Shown in pieces: positions 1 to 7,369 of a stretch of DNA of 8,431 bases (positions are counted from its first letter, which is position 1; each line of letters begins with the position of its first letter). Source of the stretch: Alphaproteobacteria bacterium (lineage in GTDB: Bacteria; Pseudomonadota; Alphaproteobacteria; Elsterales; Elsteraceae); NCBI GenBank assembly GCA_013297545.1, contig JAAFHH010000109.1, forward strand, positions 1 to 8,431. The letters run 5' to 3'. Both the position numbers and the translations under genes were made by a program. Below the pieces are notes generated by a model that saw only the letters and a program-made list of their open reading frames with translations, did not search any database and was not told where the DNA came from.

Positions 1-2090
1 TGCACAGCTCCCTCACTCGCGAGCACGTGGAACGGCGCGATGCGCACGTCGTCGATGCTGCGCACTGGCCAGACATAGGGGCGCCACGCGGCCTCGTAGG
101 CGGTTGCGCGCGCGAGACGCTCGGCCAGCGGTGTGGGATCAACCGCAACCCCTCGGCTTGCCGCCCGTTCGAACGCCGCGGTGGCAGCCGTGAGACCGGC
201 CACCGCCGCCACCCCAACGGGGGCGTACTGGCTGTCGATCAAGCTCGACGCCTTGGCGGACCAGGGCATGATCTCGCAATCGAGCAGCAGCCAGTCGCTC
301 GCCAGCTCCTGCCACAGCCCGGCTGCAGACACGGCTTCGCGCACTTGGACGAGGGCTTGCGACCCGAGATCCGGATCGCTGAAGAACGCCCGGCCCGTGC
401 GCGTCCAGGCGGCACCAGCCTCTGCCCCGGTGATACCGAAGCGGCGTTGGGCAGCGTTCGCATCGCGCGCAACCACCACCAGGGCGCGCGACCCCATGTG
501 CTTTTCTTCCAGCACCACGGTTGCGACACCCTGGCGGCGATAGTAGGTGAAGGCTTCTTCCGGCCGTTCGAGCCAGCCGTCGCGCGGGCTCGTCTCCACC
601 GGGCTCATGGTTGGTGGTAGGTGGATCAGCCACTGCGGCGCAATCGCAAACCGGCTCATCGCCTCCAGGGCTGCAACCGCATTCTCCTCCGCCACCACCA
701 GGCGGCCCATCAACCGCGTGTCGATCCAGCGCCGGCCCGAGACATCCGCGTAGTCCAGCATGTCGTCGGCCAACGCTTGGGCGGAACGCTGATCGACCGG
801 CGCGATCGGGGGGCGAATCGGCTCGGCGTAGGTCCGCCGTGCGGGCACCTGCACAAGCTTGCGTTCGGGCCAGCGCAGCGCCGTGAGCGCACCGCCGAAC
901 ACGCAGCCCGTGTCGATGCAAATCGTGTTGTTGACCCATTCGGCGGCGACCACCGGCGTGTGGCCGTAGACGACCGTCGTCGCACCGCGATACCGCGCGG
1001 CCCAATCGGCGCGCACCGGCAGACCAAAATCGTCGATTTCCCCCGTCGTCTCGCCGTAGAGGGCGAATTCGCGCACGGCACCCGAGGCGCGGCCGATCAT
1101 GTCTTCCTTCAGGCCAGCGTGCGCAACACACAGCCGCCCGCCATCCAGCCAGATGTGCGAGCGCAGATCCTCGAGAAACGCCTTCACGCTGCGCTGATCC
1201 TGGCCCTGCTGGTCAGGGCCGGCCCACAGCGCCTCGTACTGTTGGATCGTCTCGGCGAGCCCATGGGTGCGTTGCACGGTCCGGCCCGAGAGCCACTTCA
1301 CCACCTTGCGTTCGTGGTTACCCATAACAGCGAACGCCAGGCCAGCGTCCACCATGTGACGCACCAAGCGCACCACATCGGGCGAACGCGGACCGCGATC
1401 TACCAAGTCGCCGACGAACACCACGGTGCGATCATGGCTGCGGGTGACACTCAGCTCCGGCGTCCAGCTGACCTGGTAGCCAAGCTCCTGCAGCAACGCT
1501 TCCAGCTCATCGGCGCAGCCATGGACATCGCCAATGATGTCGAACGGTCCAGTCAGTTCGCGCCGATCAGTCCACAAGGGCTCGCGCGTCAGGGTGGTGG
1601 CCGCAATCGCTTCCGGCCCCGGCAGGCGCAGCACCCGGCGGAAGCCCTCCCGCTCCAACCCGCCAAGCCCGCTGCGGATTTCCTTGATCATGCGCTTGGC
1701 GACGTCGGAGCCGAACTGCCGGTCCGGCCGCGTGGCGTTGTGGGCGACGCTGACCTCAAGGTCGACATCCAGCACAATCGCGACCGGCAGCGCGTGCCAG
1801 CGCCGGGCAAGCTCAATCCAGGCCTTGCGATCGGAGGCGCGCACGTTGGTCGCGTCGATCACGGTCAGCCGGCGATGCTTCAGGCGCTTTTCCGCGATGG
1901 TGGTCACCAGTTCAAACGCATCGGCGGAGACGGACTGATCGGTGTCGTCATCACACACCAAGCCGCGCGCGGTGTCGGAGGAGACGATTTCCGTCGCCTT
2001 GAAGCACCGCTGCGCGAACGTGCTCTTGCCCGCACCAGTGGCGCCGATCAGCACGACCAGACAGAAATCCGGGATCGAAAAGGCACTCAT
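1..2090 (-). CDS. pnkp: Polynucleotide kinase-phosphatase-ligase Pnkp of the bacterial RNA-repair system (C-terminus cut by window edge)
   Basis: End-healing and sealing subunit of the Pnkp/Hen1 RNA-repair complex. It phosphorylates 5'-OH ends, removes 2',3'-cyclic phosphate or phosphate, and carries the adenylyltransferase half of an RNA ligase. 696 residues are visible, against about 850-870 for the family, so roughly the last 150 lie beyond base 1. Domain 1 (about 1-170) is a P-loop kinase with GATGAGKST at 16-24 and SSDTAR at 37-42. Domain 2 (about 180-415) is a binuclear metallophosphatase with GDVHG at 187-191 (D188, H190), GDLVDRGP at 227-234, GNHE at 257-260, H324, GHTP at 376-379 and D393. 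Domain 3 (from about 480) is a nucleotidyltransferase with motif I EEKHMGSR at 528-535 (nucleophile K530), an acidic motif around E606 and a WSAK lysine at 613. The start codon overlaps the hen1 stop (ATGA), which fixes it. No key residue is missing in the visible part. Order and motifs match characterised Clostridium thermocellum Pnkp, so identification is secure. Confidence 0.96.
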   Translation of the reverse strand, partial: MSAFSIPDFCLVVLIGATGAGKSTFAQRCFKATEIVSSDTARGLVCDDDTDQSVSADAFELVTTIAEKRLKHRRLTVIDATNVRASDRKAWIELARRWHALPVAIVLDVDLEVSVAHNATRPDRQFGSDVAKRMIKEIRSGLGGLEREGFRRVLRLPGPEAIAATTLTREPLWTDRRELTGPFDIIGDVHGCADELEALLQELGYQVSWTPELSVTRSHDRTVVFVGDLVDRGPRSPDVVRLVRHMVDAGLAFAVMGNHERKVVKWLSGRTVQRTHGLAETIQQYEALWAGPDQQGQDQRSVKAFLEDLRSHIWLDGGRLCVAHAGLKEDMIGRASGAVREFALYGETTGEIDDFGLPVRADWAARYRGATTVVYGHTPVVAAEWVNNTICIDTGCVFGGALTALRWPERKLVQVPARRTYAEPIRPPIAPVDQRSAQALADDMLDYADVSGRRWIDTRLMGRLVVAEENAVAALEAMSRFAIAPQWLIHLPPTMSPVETSPRDGWLERPEEAFTYYRRQGVATVVLEEKHMGSRALVVVARDANAAQRRFGITGAEAGAAWTRTGRAFFSDPDLGSQALVQVREAVSAAGLWQELASDWLLLDCEIMPWSAKASSLIDSQYAPVGVAAVAGLTAATAAFERAASRGVAVDPTPLAERLARATAYEAAWRPYVWPVRSIDDVRIAPFHVLASEGAV
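2087..2090 (-). promoter_or_regulatory. ATGA stop/start overlap coupling hen1 to pnkp
   Basis: The TGA stop of hen1 (2087-2089) and the ATG of pnkp (2088-2090) share bases in an ATGA arrangement. No strong Shine-Dalgarno sequence precedes this ATG, so re-initiation by ribosomes finishing hen1 is the likely way pnkp is translated. That fits two subunits made in equal amounts; the equimolar need is family knowledge, the coupling is inference. Confidence 0.8.
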
Positions 2091-3436
2091 CGCTCAAACA
2101 CCGCCATCTGGGTCGGCGGGCCGACCGCTGGATCATCGGCCCCAATCGCCTGATAGCGCACGCGGTAGCCGTGGTGCGATGCGACCCCGTCCGCCCAGGC
2201 ATGGAACTCGGCCCGCGTCCACTCGAACCGGTGGTCCAGGTGGCGCAGCTGGCCGGGCGCCATGCCGACAAAGCGGACGTTGTGTTCAACGTTTGGCGTC
2301 GAGACGATCACTGCCCGCGGCCGGGCGGCACCAAACACCACCGCCTCCAGCGCGGGCAACCGGTCGAGGTCAAGGTGTTCGATCACCTCCACCAGACACG
2401 CGGCATCGACATCGGCCCAGCGCGTGTCGCGGTAGGTGAGCGCACCGTGCAGCAGCGTGATCCGCTCCGACGCGCCTGCGCGGTCGAGCTCCAGCCGGCG
2501 GGCGGCCCAGCCGAGGTCGCGCATCGCCGCATCAAGACCGTAGATCTTGGTGAAGCGCCGGTCGGCTGCAAGCCGCTGCAGCAGACGCCCTTCGCCACAG
2601 CCGAGATCGGCAACCCGCCAGGCGGCTAGGTCCACCAACGTGTCGTGGATCGTCTGGTGGCGGATGTCGTTCAGCTTGAGCGGCGCTTCCAGCACCTCCT
2701 CACCAGAGGCGGCCATGTCTGGTGCGAGGTCGACCGCTGCTTCCGGCAGCAGCTGCGCCAGTGCTGAACGCACCAATGCGCCCTGGCGCTTCAAATAGCG
2801 CCGGGTGATCGTCTCTTTCGCCGGGTGGGTCGCGAGCCATGGGCCAGCGCGGCCCAGCAGTTTTTCGATCTCGTCGTCGCCCACCCAGTAGTGCTTCTGG
2901 GCGTCCAGTGCTGGGATCAGCACATAGAGCTGGGTCAAGGCGTCGCTGAGCGGGATGGTCTGTGCAAGCGTAACCGCGTGGTAGCCACCCGCACCGGCAA
3001 TCGGCGCCGCATCGACCGACCAGCCGAGCGGGGCAAAGAACTGGGTGATCACATCGGCCGGTGCCGGCAGCGGCGTTACCTGGATCGTGAGCGGGATCGG
3101 GGTTGCCGCCAATTCCGGCCGGTCGCGCGACTGGCCGGTCATCGCCGTGCGAAACGCCCGGTTCAGCGCAACCGCCAGAAACGAGGTCGCGGCGTAGGGC
3201 CGGTCATTCACATAGTCCGCCAGCAGCCCCTCGCCGCGCCCCTGCCCGCGCACCAGACCGATGGGATCGACGTCGAGCACCAGCACGGCCTCGCACCGCG
3301 TTTCCGTCGCTTCCGGATAGATCACGGTCGCCCGGCCAAAGCTGAGCGAGACCGCGTGCACCCGGTCCGGGTGCTTCATCAAGAGGTATCCCAGATCGGT
3401 CGCCGGGACATGGGTGGTGGCGATTGAGACGTACAT
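2087..3436 (-). CDS. hen1: 3'-terminal RNA ribose 2'-O-methyltransferase Hen1
   Basis: Partner of Pnkp: methylates the terminal ribose 2'-OH of damaged RNA before sealing, which blocks re-cleavage at that site. 449 residues, a normal length for bacterial Hen1. The N-terminal half (about 1-240) matches the Hen1 N-terminal domain that activates the Pnkp ligase, including the hallmark opening with ATTH and ATDLGYLL at 12-19. The C-terminal half is an SAM methyltransferase: SAM-binding ADLGCGEG at 276-283, the metal-binding EVIEH motif at 350-354 (E350, E353, H354) and a further ligand H385 in PNVEHN. These are the four metal-site residues known from this family. The ATG at 3434-3436 is chosen because Hen1 proteins begin just here; the frame stays open 14 codons upstream to a TTG, with no family similarity there. 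No clear ribosome binding site or promoter is visible in the 53-base gap to the upstream chemoreceptor, although that gap is locally AT-richer. It is followed immediately, with overlap, by pnkp. Confidence 0.95.
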   Translation of the reverse strand: MYVSIATTHVPATDLGYLLMKHPDRVHAVSLSFGRATVIYPEATETRCEAVLVLDVDPIGLVRGQGRGEGLLADYVNDRPYAATSFLAVALNRAFRTAMTGQSRDRPELAATPIPLTIQVTPLPAPADVITQFFAPLGWSVDAAPIAGAGGYHAVTLAQTIPLSDALTQLYVLIPALDAQKHYWVGDDEIEKLLGRAGPWLATHPAKETITRRYLKRQGALVRSALAQLLPEAAVDLAPDMAASGEEVLEAPLKLNDIRHQTIHDTLVDLAAWRVADLGCGEGRLLQRLAADRRFTKIYGLDAAMRDLGWAARRLELDRAGASERITLLHGALTYRDTRWADVDAACLVEVIEHLDLDRLPALEAVVFGAARPRAVIVSTPNVEHNVRFVGMAPGQLRHLDHRFEWTRAEFHAWADGVASHHGYRVRYQAIGADDPAVGPPTQMAVFER

Positions 3437-3489
3437 GGCAACCGCGTCTAGCACGCCTGCCAAAAGAATACAAAGCAAGAACGTGGGCG

Positions 3490-5460
3490 CTATGCCACCC
3501 GTGCCCGCACGCCGGCAGCAAACCGCTCCGCCTCATCGGACAGCTGCCGGGTCGCATCGGCCATCGCGCTGACCGCTGTGACGGCGGAACCAACCAATTG
3601 CCCGCCGGTGTCGGCATCGCGCTCGAGGTTGCCCATCTCGTCGACGCTGCGCTGAGTGCCGGCGGCGGCTTCTTGCAGGCTGCGCGCGATCTCACTTGTC
3701 GCGGCCTGTTGCTGCTCGGTCGCCGCTGCCATCGCGGATGCAATACCGTCGACCTGGCGGATCGCTTGCCCGACCCCTTCGACCGAGGCGGTGACCGCGC
3801 GGCTGGCGGACTGCACGCTCGCGATCTGGCTCGCGATATCGCCGGTTGCCTGCGCGGTCTGCATGGAGAGGTTCTTCACCTCGGCTGCGACCACGGCGAA
3901 GCCGCGTCCAGCCTCGCCCGCACGCGCGGCTTCGATGGTGGCGTTGAGCGCCAGCAGATTGGTCTGGCCAGCGATGGCGGAGATCAAGCGCGCCACATCA
4001 TCGATCTTTTCCGCCGCAGCGTTGAGCGCACCGATCGCGGCGGTGGCTTCTTCCACCCGCACCACGGCTGTGCTGGTGACCCCAGCGGCAGACGCGACTT
4101 GGGCGGCGATTTCTTTGATCGAGGCGGCGAGTTCCTCGGTCGCGGCGGCAACCGCGTTGACCGCATCCCCGGCCCCGCGGACGTCTTCGCTGGCAGCCCC
4201 GGCACCCGCCCGGCTGCGCACCGCAGCCTCATGCGCAATCCCAAGTTCCTGGCGCAACCGATCCACCCGCCCACCCAGATCATCGACCAGCTGGCCGACG
4301 GTTTCCTGAAAGCCATCGGCGAGCGCCGCAAATTCAAGCGCGCGCTCGACGGCAGCGGAGGCATCCTTCGCCTGCTGCGCCGCCTGCAAGGCTCGCAATT
4401 CTTCAGACCGATCGCGAAACACCTCGACCGACTCAGCGATATCGGCGAGTTCCGCCACCCGGCCGGAGCGCGGCAGGCTTCCCGTCGTCTCACCCGCACC
4501 GATGCGCGTGACCAAATCGGCGACTGAAACCAGCAACCGACAGGCCGGGCGCGCGATCAGCCAGCCGATCAGGGCTGCCGCCAGCACTGCTGCTAGGCCA
4601 ATTCCAAGGGCCCGCTGCTGCACCGCGCGGATCTGATGGCCATAGCTGGTGGTATCCAGGGTGATTTCCGCCACGCCCAGCACCGCTCCCCGGTAGTCCT
4701 TCACCGGTTGCGCCAGCACCCGGACCGACTGTCCGGCGCGTTCCGTCTCCAAGAATTCCAGTCGGTCCGCCGCGGCGATCCGGCGCAGGGCCTGATCATC
4801 AAACGGCGTGAAGTCTTTGGCGGTCGCAGCGAACGTGGCGATGCGATCCGCGCCGATCAGGCGGATCGCGACATCAACACCGGTGTTCGCCTTGAAGCGA
4901 TCGAAAAAGCCCTGCCCAAAAGAGGTGCCGTACTCGACGCTGCCGACTTGGGCTCCGCCCGCCATCACCGGCACGACGCCGCGGATGCCGATACCAGCAA
5001 CCCCGCCTTCGAGACCGCGCACGGGTTTGCCATCGCGATTGGCGGCCACCACCGTGAACCGGAACGCCGCGAGGTCATCGCCAAACCGAGCCGGCTGGTG
5101 CACCCGGTAGAACGACACAGCCGGGGCAATGTGGAACTGAAACTGATCCAACGCGTAGGGTGCGCGCAGGCCCGCGAAGCCGGCTTCATAGAGGGCTGCG
5201 AGCGCTGGACGGTCGCGCTCCGCCAGCGCGCGCTGCACGGCCGGAATGGCCGCCACCTGTGCGGCGAGCGTTTCGGCGCGAAACGCATCGTCCGCAATCG
5301 CTGAGTCGAGGGCACGCCCGTGCGCCGTAAGCTCGCGCGTAACACCGCTTTCTACGCTATCCTCGAAGGCGGTCAGCATGCCACCAACCACCACCAGCGC
5401 CGTGACGCCGGCGACCCCTGCCACCAGGGCGCTGACGCGCCCACCCAATCCGAGCTGCAT
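3490..5460 (-). CDS. Methyl-accepting chemotaxis protein with periplasmic Cache-type sensor
   Basis: Transmembrane chemoreceptor that would signal to CheA/CheW at the inner membrane. 656 residues. TM1 is about 9-31. The periplasmic sensor (about 32-283) contains a segment around 100-165 (LDQFQFHIAPAVSFYRVHQP, then GDDLAAFR and a glycine-rich stretch) that resembles the dCache_3 type of sensor. TM2 is about 284-303 and a HAMP linker follows (about 304-357). The cytoplasmic coiled coil carries the classical signalling tip: AGQTNLLALNATIEAARAGE at 497-516, then GRGFAVVAAEVKNLS at 518-532. The protein ends in VRARVA, with no NWETF-like CheR/CheB tether. The start is supported by a GGGGG sequence 6 bases upstream (5467-5471) and by placing TM1 right at the N-terminus. 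The ligand cannot be read from the sequence. A 101-base gap separates it from the upstream VOC-bicupin gene, so it may have its own promoter; a TTGACG at 5546-5551 is suggestive but lacks a good -10 partner. Confidence 0.93.
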   Translation of the reverse strand: MQLGLGGRVSALVAGVAGVTALVVVGGMLTAFEDSVESGVTRELTAHGRALDSAIADDAFRAETLAAQVAAIPAVQRALAERDRPALAALYEAGFAGLRAPYALDQFQFHIAPAVSFYRVHQPARFGDDLAAFRFTVVAANRDGKPVRGLEGGVAGIGIRGVVPVMAGGAQVGSVEYGTSFGQGFFDRFKANTGVDVAIRLIGADRIATFAATAKDFTPFDDQALRRIAAADRLEFLETERAGQSVRVLAQPVKDYRGAVLGVAEITLDTTSYGHQIRAVQQRALGIGLAAVLAAALIGWLIARPACRLLVSVADLVTRIGAGETTGSLPRSGRVAELADIAESVEVFRDRSEELRALQAAQQAKDASAAVERALEFAALADGFQETVGQLVDDLGGRVDRLRQELGIAHEAAVRSRAGAGAASEDVRGAGDAVNAVAAATEELAASIKEIAAQVASAAGVTSTAVVRVEEATAAIGALNAAAEKIDDVARLISAIAGQTNLLALNATIEAARAGEAGRGFAVVAAEVKNLSMQTAQATGDIASQIASVQSASRAVTASVEGVGQAIRQVDGIASAMAAATEQQQAATSEIARSLQEAAAGTQRSVDEMGNLERDADTGGQLVGSAVTAVSAMADATRQLSDEAERFAAGVRARVA

Positions 5461-5561
5461 GTGGTTCCCCCGCTGCTACTGCACCCACGGCAATGCCCTG
5501 GCGCCATCCCACAAGGAGTAGACTAGGGAAAGCCGCGAATCCAGCCGTCAAAGGGTGTATG

Positions 5562-6656
5562 TTACAGTCGTACTTCGAGAAAGCAGAAGTCAGGCGAGAC
5601 AGCCATGAGCTGGTGCACCTGCCCCGGCGGGATCGCGATGCTGTCGTTGGCCGCGAGGTCGAGGTCCGGATGGCCCGCCAGCGCGACAGTCGCGCTGCCC
5701 GCGATAATGAACCAGAACTGCAGCTCGCCGTCATGGCGGCTGGGGGCCATCGCGGGTGCAGCGACGGCGCGGACCACGCTGGCTTCCGCCAAGCCATCGG
5801 TCGCGGCCATGAAGCCAAAGTCCTGGCGCTCATAGCCCGGGTGCCGCCACGCGGTCCAAGGGGCGACGCTGGCATCATGGCGCACGAACCGTTGACCGCC
5901 GAACAGCCGGTTGGGGCTGAGGGCCGTCGTCGGCAGGGTCATTTCCGGATCACCGCGGGTCGTATGCTCGGCCGGGCAGCCGAGTTCGACCACCTCGAAG
6001 CCAGATGTGGCATCCAGCACCCGGTGGCGGATTTCGGGGGGCTGCAGCACACAGTCGCCGGCGCGGAACGCAAACGGCGGCCCCTGATCCTCGTAGACCA
6101 GGGTCGCTACGCCGGTCAGGCAGAAGATCATCTGGAAGCGGATCTTGTGGTAGTGCGGATAGTCCGGCAGCGGTCCGCCCTGCTCCACATGGATGACCGA
6201 GGCGACGAACCGCCCGCCTTGGCGTTCGGGCAGCAAGTCGCGGTAGCGCATGCCGGCACGCCCAACGGCCCACTCACCAGCCGCGCCCGCGCGGGAGATC
6301 GAGAGCGATGGCGCGAGCGGCGGCACCACCATCCCAGGCGGCGTCGCGACCAGATCGATCACGGTGCCATTGGGCGCCCTGAGCGAGGGGGATGGTGCCA
6401 CCGCCGCCGGATCCGCCACGGTCAACCGCAGCCGACCCGGATCACCCTGGTGGTGCGTATCCAGCCGCAATCGAACACCGTGCCCGGCCAACACGGCGAC
6501 CACCGGCCCCTCGGCTGGAAAGATCGTGTCCACGCCGAAACCGAGCGCTTCGGTGAAGAACTGCACGGTTGCGAAGAGGTCATCACAGGGCAGCAGTAGC
6601 TCAGCGCTGGAGCCAGCGAAATTCCCGCGAAGGGTGCGGCTAAGGGCTTGATCCAT
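5562..6656 (-). CDS. VOC (glyoxalase-like) domain fused to a two-cupin protein, function unknown
   Basis: 364 residues, no signal peptide or membrane segment, so cytosolic. Residues about 17-104 look like a single VOC/glyoxalase-fold module: a strand-helix start (ELLLPCDDLFATVQFFTEAL at 19-38), a repeated strand region, and an ending APNGTVIDLV at 94-103 that resembles the usual DPDGN-x-IEL close. Residues about 148-228 form cupin 1, with PHYH (H168, H170), Q175, a following glycine turn and PPEIRH (H211): a plausible metal site. Residues about 255-364 form cupin 2, with HDGE (H308, E311), Q313, G320 and PPGQVH (H348), a less complete metal set. I do not recognise a characterised protein with this order; a dioxygenase, isomerase or sugar/small-acid binding role are all possible. 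The start is supported by a GGTGATC Shine-Dalgarno sequence (6665-6671) 8 bases upstream, lying in a predicted hairpin. It follows cbiM after 51 bases and is probably cotranscribed with it. Confidence 0.85.
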   Translation of the reverse strand: MDQALSRTLRGNFAGSSAELLLPCDDLFATVQFFTEALGFGVDTIFPAEGPVVAVLAGHGVRLRLDTHHQGDPGRLRLTVADPAAVAPSPSLRAPNGTVIDLVATPPGMVVPPLAPSLSISRAGAAGEWAVGRAGMRYRDLLPERQGGRFVASVIHVEQGGPLPDYPHYHKIRFQMIFCLTGVATLVYEDQGPPFAFRAGDCVLQPPEIRHRVLDATSGFEVVELGCPAEHTTRGDPEMTLPTTALSPNRLFGGQRFVRHDASVAPWTAWRHPGYERQDFGFMAATDGLAEASVVRAVAAPAMAPSRHDGELQFWFIIAGSATVALAGHPDLDLAANDSIAIPPGQVHQLMAVSPDFCFLEVRL

Positions 6657-6664
6657 ACTGAGAT

Positions 6665-6699
6665 GATCACCGCTGGCGGGTCGGCGCGCAAGCGGTGAT
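6665..6699 (-). promoter_or_regulatory. Predicted RNA hairpin masking the Shine-Dalgarno site of the VOC-bicupin gene
   Basis: On the transcribed strand ATCACCGCT (6699-6691) and AGCGGTGAT (6674-6666) form a perfect 9-bp inverted repeat around a 16-base loop. The downstream arm contains GGTGAT of the GGTGATC Shine-Dalgarno sequence (6671-6665), which is complementary to the conserved GATCACC at the 3' end of 16S rRNA and sits 8 bases from the ATG. The upstream arm therefore acts as an internal anti-SD. It begins 8 bases after the cbiM stop codon, close enough for a terminating ribosome to cover it. No T-run follows, so it is not a typical terminator. The pairing is seen directly; the control role is inference. 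Confidence 0.55.
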
Positions 6700-6707
6700 G
6701 AACGCGA

Positions 6708-7361
6708 TCAGGCGAACTTCAAGCGCGGCACTTCGAACAGGCTGGCGATCACCGGCCGGTCCCGGAACCGTGCCATCAAGGTCACAGTCGCGAAGGTGAG
6801 CAGCGCTTCGGCGGCGAACACCGGCAGATAGGCCAGTGCCCACGCCGCCCAGTCGGCGAGCGGTGCTGGATCGTTGGAGATGCCGAGCCAGAACGCCACC
6901 ATCGCGGCGACACCGGCGTAGTAGACCGCGTCCAGGCGCAACACCCGGGCCAGGGTGAAGCGATCCTGGCCAGTCTCAGCGAACAAGCGCCGGCCGAAGG
7001 TCGCGTGCGCTGCCAGCATCGGCAGGGTGAGCGACAGCGTGTTGACGCCGATGTGCAGCATGTCTTGCGGTTCGAACAGCAGCGCCTGCAGCACGAGGCC
7101 AAGCGCAAAGCCAATCATCGTCGGCGCAAAACCGAACAGCAGATAAACCGTGGTCGCGCCAATCAGGTGCAGTTCTGACGGCCCGATCGAGAGGTGCCAG
7201 GATTGCATCAGGGCTGAGAAGATCACGGCCGCGAGCGCGGTTTTCACTACCAGGGCCGGTGCCAAGATCAGCCGCGGCAGCTGTGTGGCCACCACGCCGA
7301 TGGCCGCCGTGTTGGCCGCCGCCAGCCGCGCGCTGTCGATGATCCCGAGTTCGATGTGCAT
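6708..7361 (-). CDS. cbiM: CbiM-type cobalt/nickel ECF transporter substrate-binding membrane protein
   Basis: Integral membrane S component (permease) that binds Co2+ or Ni2+ for uptake by an energy-coupling factor transporter. 217 residues, very hydrophobic, with about six to seven predicted membrane helices. The family's N-terminal Met-His is present (MHIELGIIDSARLAAA), and M1-H2 together with H56 and H65 (SWHLSIGPSELHLIG) match the known metal-binding pattern. LQALLFEPQDMLHIGVNTLS at 91-110 is a typical CbiM core segment. The frame is open 20 codons further upstream, but the start at 7359-7361 is preferred because the mature N-terminal Met-His is a metal ligand and a GGGAG Shine-Dalgarno sequence (7370-7374) lies 8 bases before it. 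No CbiN, CbiQ or CbiO partner is encoded in this window. It ends 51 bases before the VOC-bicupin gene, and no cobalamin-riboswitch-like leader fits in the 88 bases after der. Whether the substrate is Co2+ or Ni2+ cannot be decided here. Confidence 0.88.
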   Translation of the reverse strand: MHIELGIIDSARLAAANTAAIGVVATQLPRLILAPALVVKTALAAVIFSALMQSWHLSIGPSELHLIGATTVYLLFGFAPTMIGFALGLVLQALLFEPQDMLHIGVNTLSLTLPMLAAHATFGRRLFAETGQDRFTLARVLRLDAVYYAGVAAMVAFWLGISNDPAPLADWAAWALAYLPVFAAEALLTFATVTLMARFRDRPVIASLFEVPRLKFA

Positions 7362-7369
7362 CCTTGTCT

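Noticed and set aside
621..2153. Long open frame on the plus strand opposite pnkp, about 510 codons
   Set aside because: It lies antisense to pnkp, whose minus-strand frame has a continuous set of catalytic motifs. Its translation is rich in Arg, His, Pro and Gly with no recognisable domain, as expected of a GC-rich shadow frame.
3437..3489. Possible promoter in the AT-richer gap before hen1
   Set aside because: TATTCT has no matching -35 at proper spacing, and TTGCTT has no matching -10. The signal is too weak to support.
3424..4527. Plus-strand open frame of about 367 codons opposite the chemoreceptor
   Set aside because: It is fully antisense to the conserved signalling domain and HAMP region and shows no family similarity.
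5499..5506. TGGCGCCA palindrome in the gap before the chemoreceptor gene
   Set aside because: An 8-base palindrome is expected by chance in GC-rich DNA, and it does not extend into a longer stem or follow a known operator.
5520..5551. Possible sigma-70-like promoter for the chemoreceptor gene (TTGACG at 5546-5551)
   Set aside because: The nearest -10-like hexamer (TAGTCT, 5520-5525) is 20 bases away and matches poorly, so I did not list it as a feature.
5493..6599. Plus-strand open frame of about 368 codons opposite the VOC-bicupin gene
   Set aside because: The minus strand encodes recognisable VOC and cupin motifs with a proper SD, while the plus-strand product has low-complexity composition and no domain.
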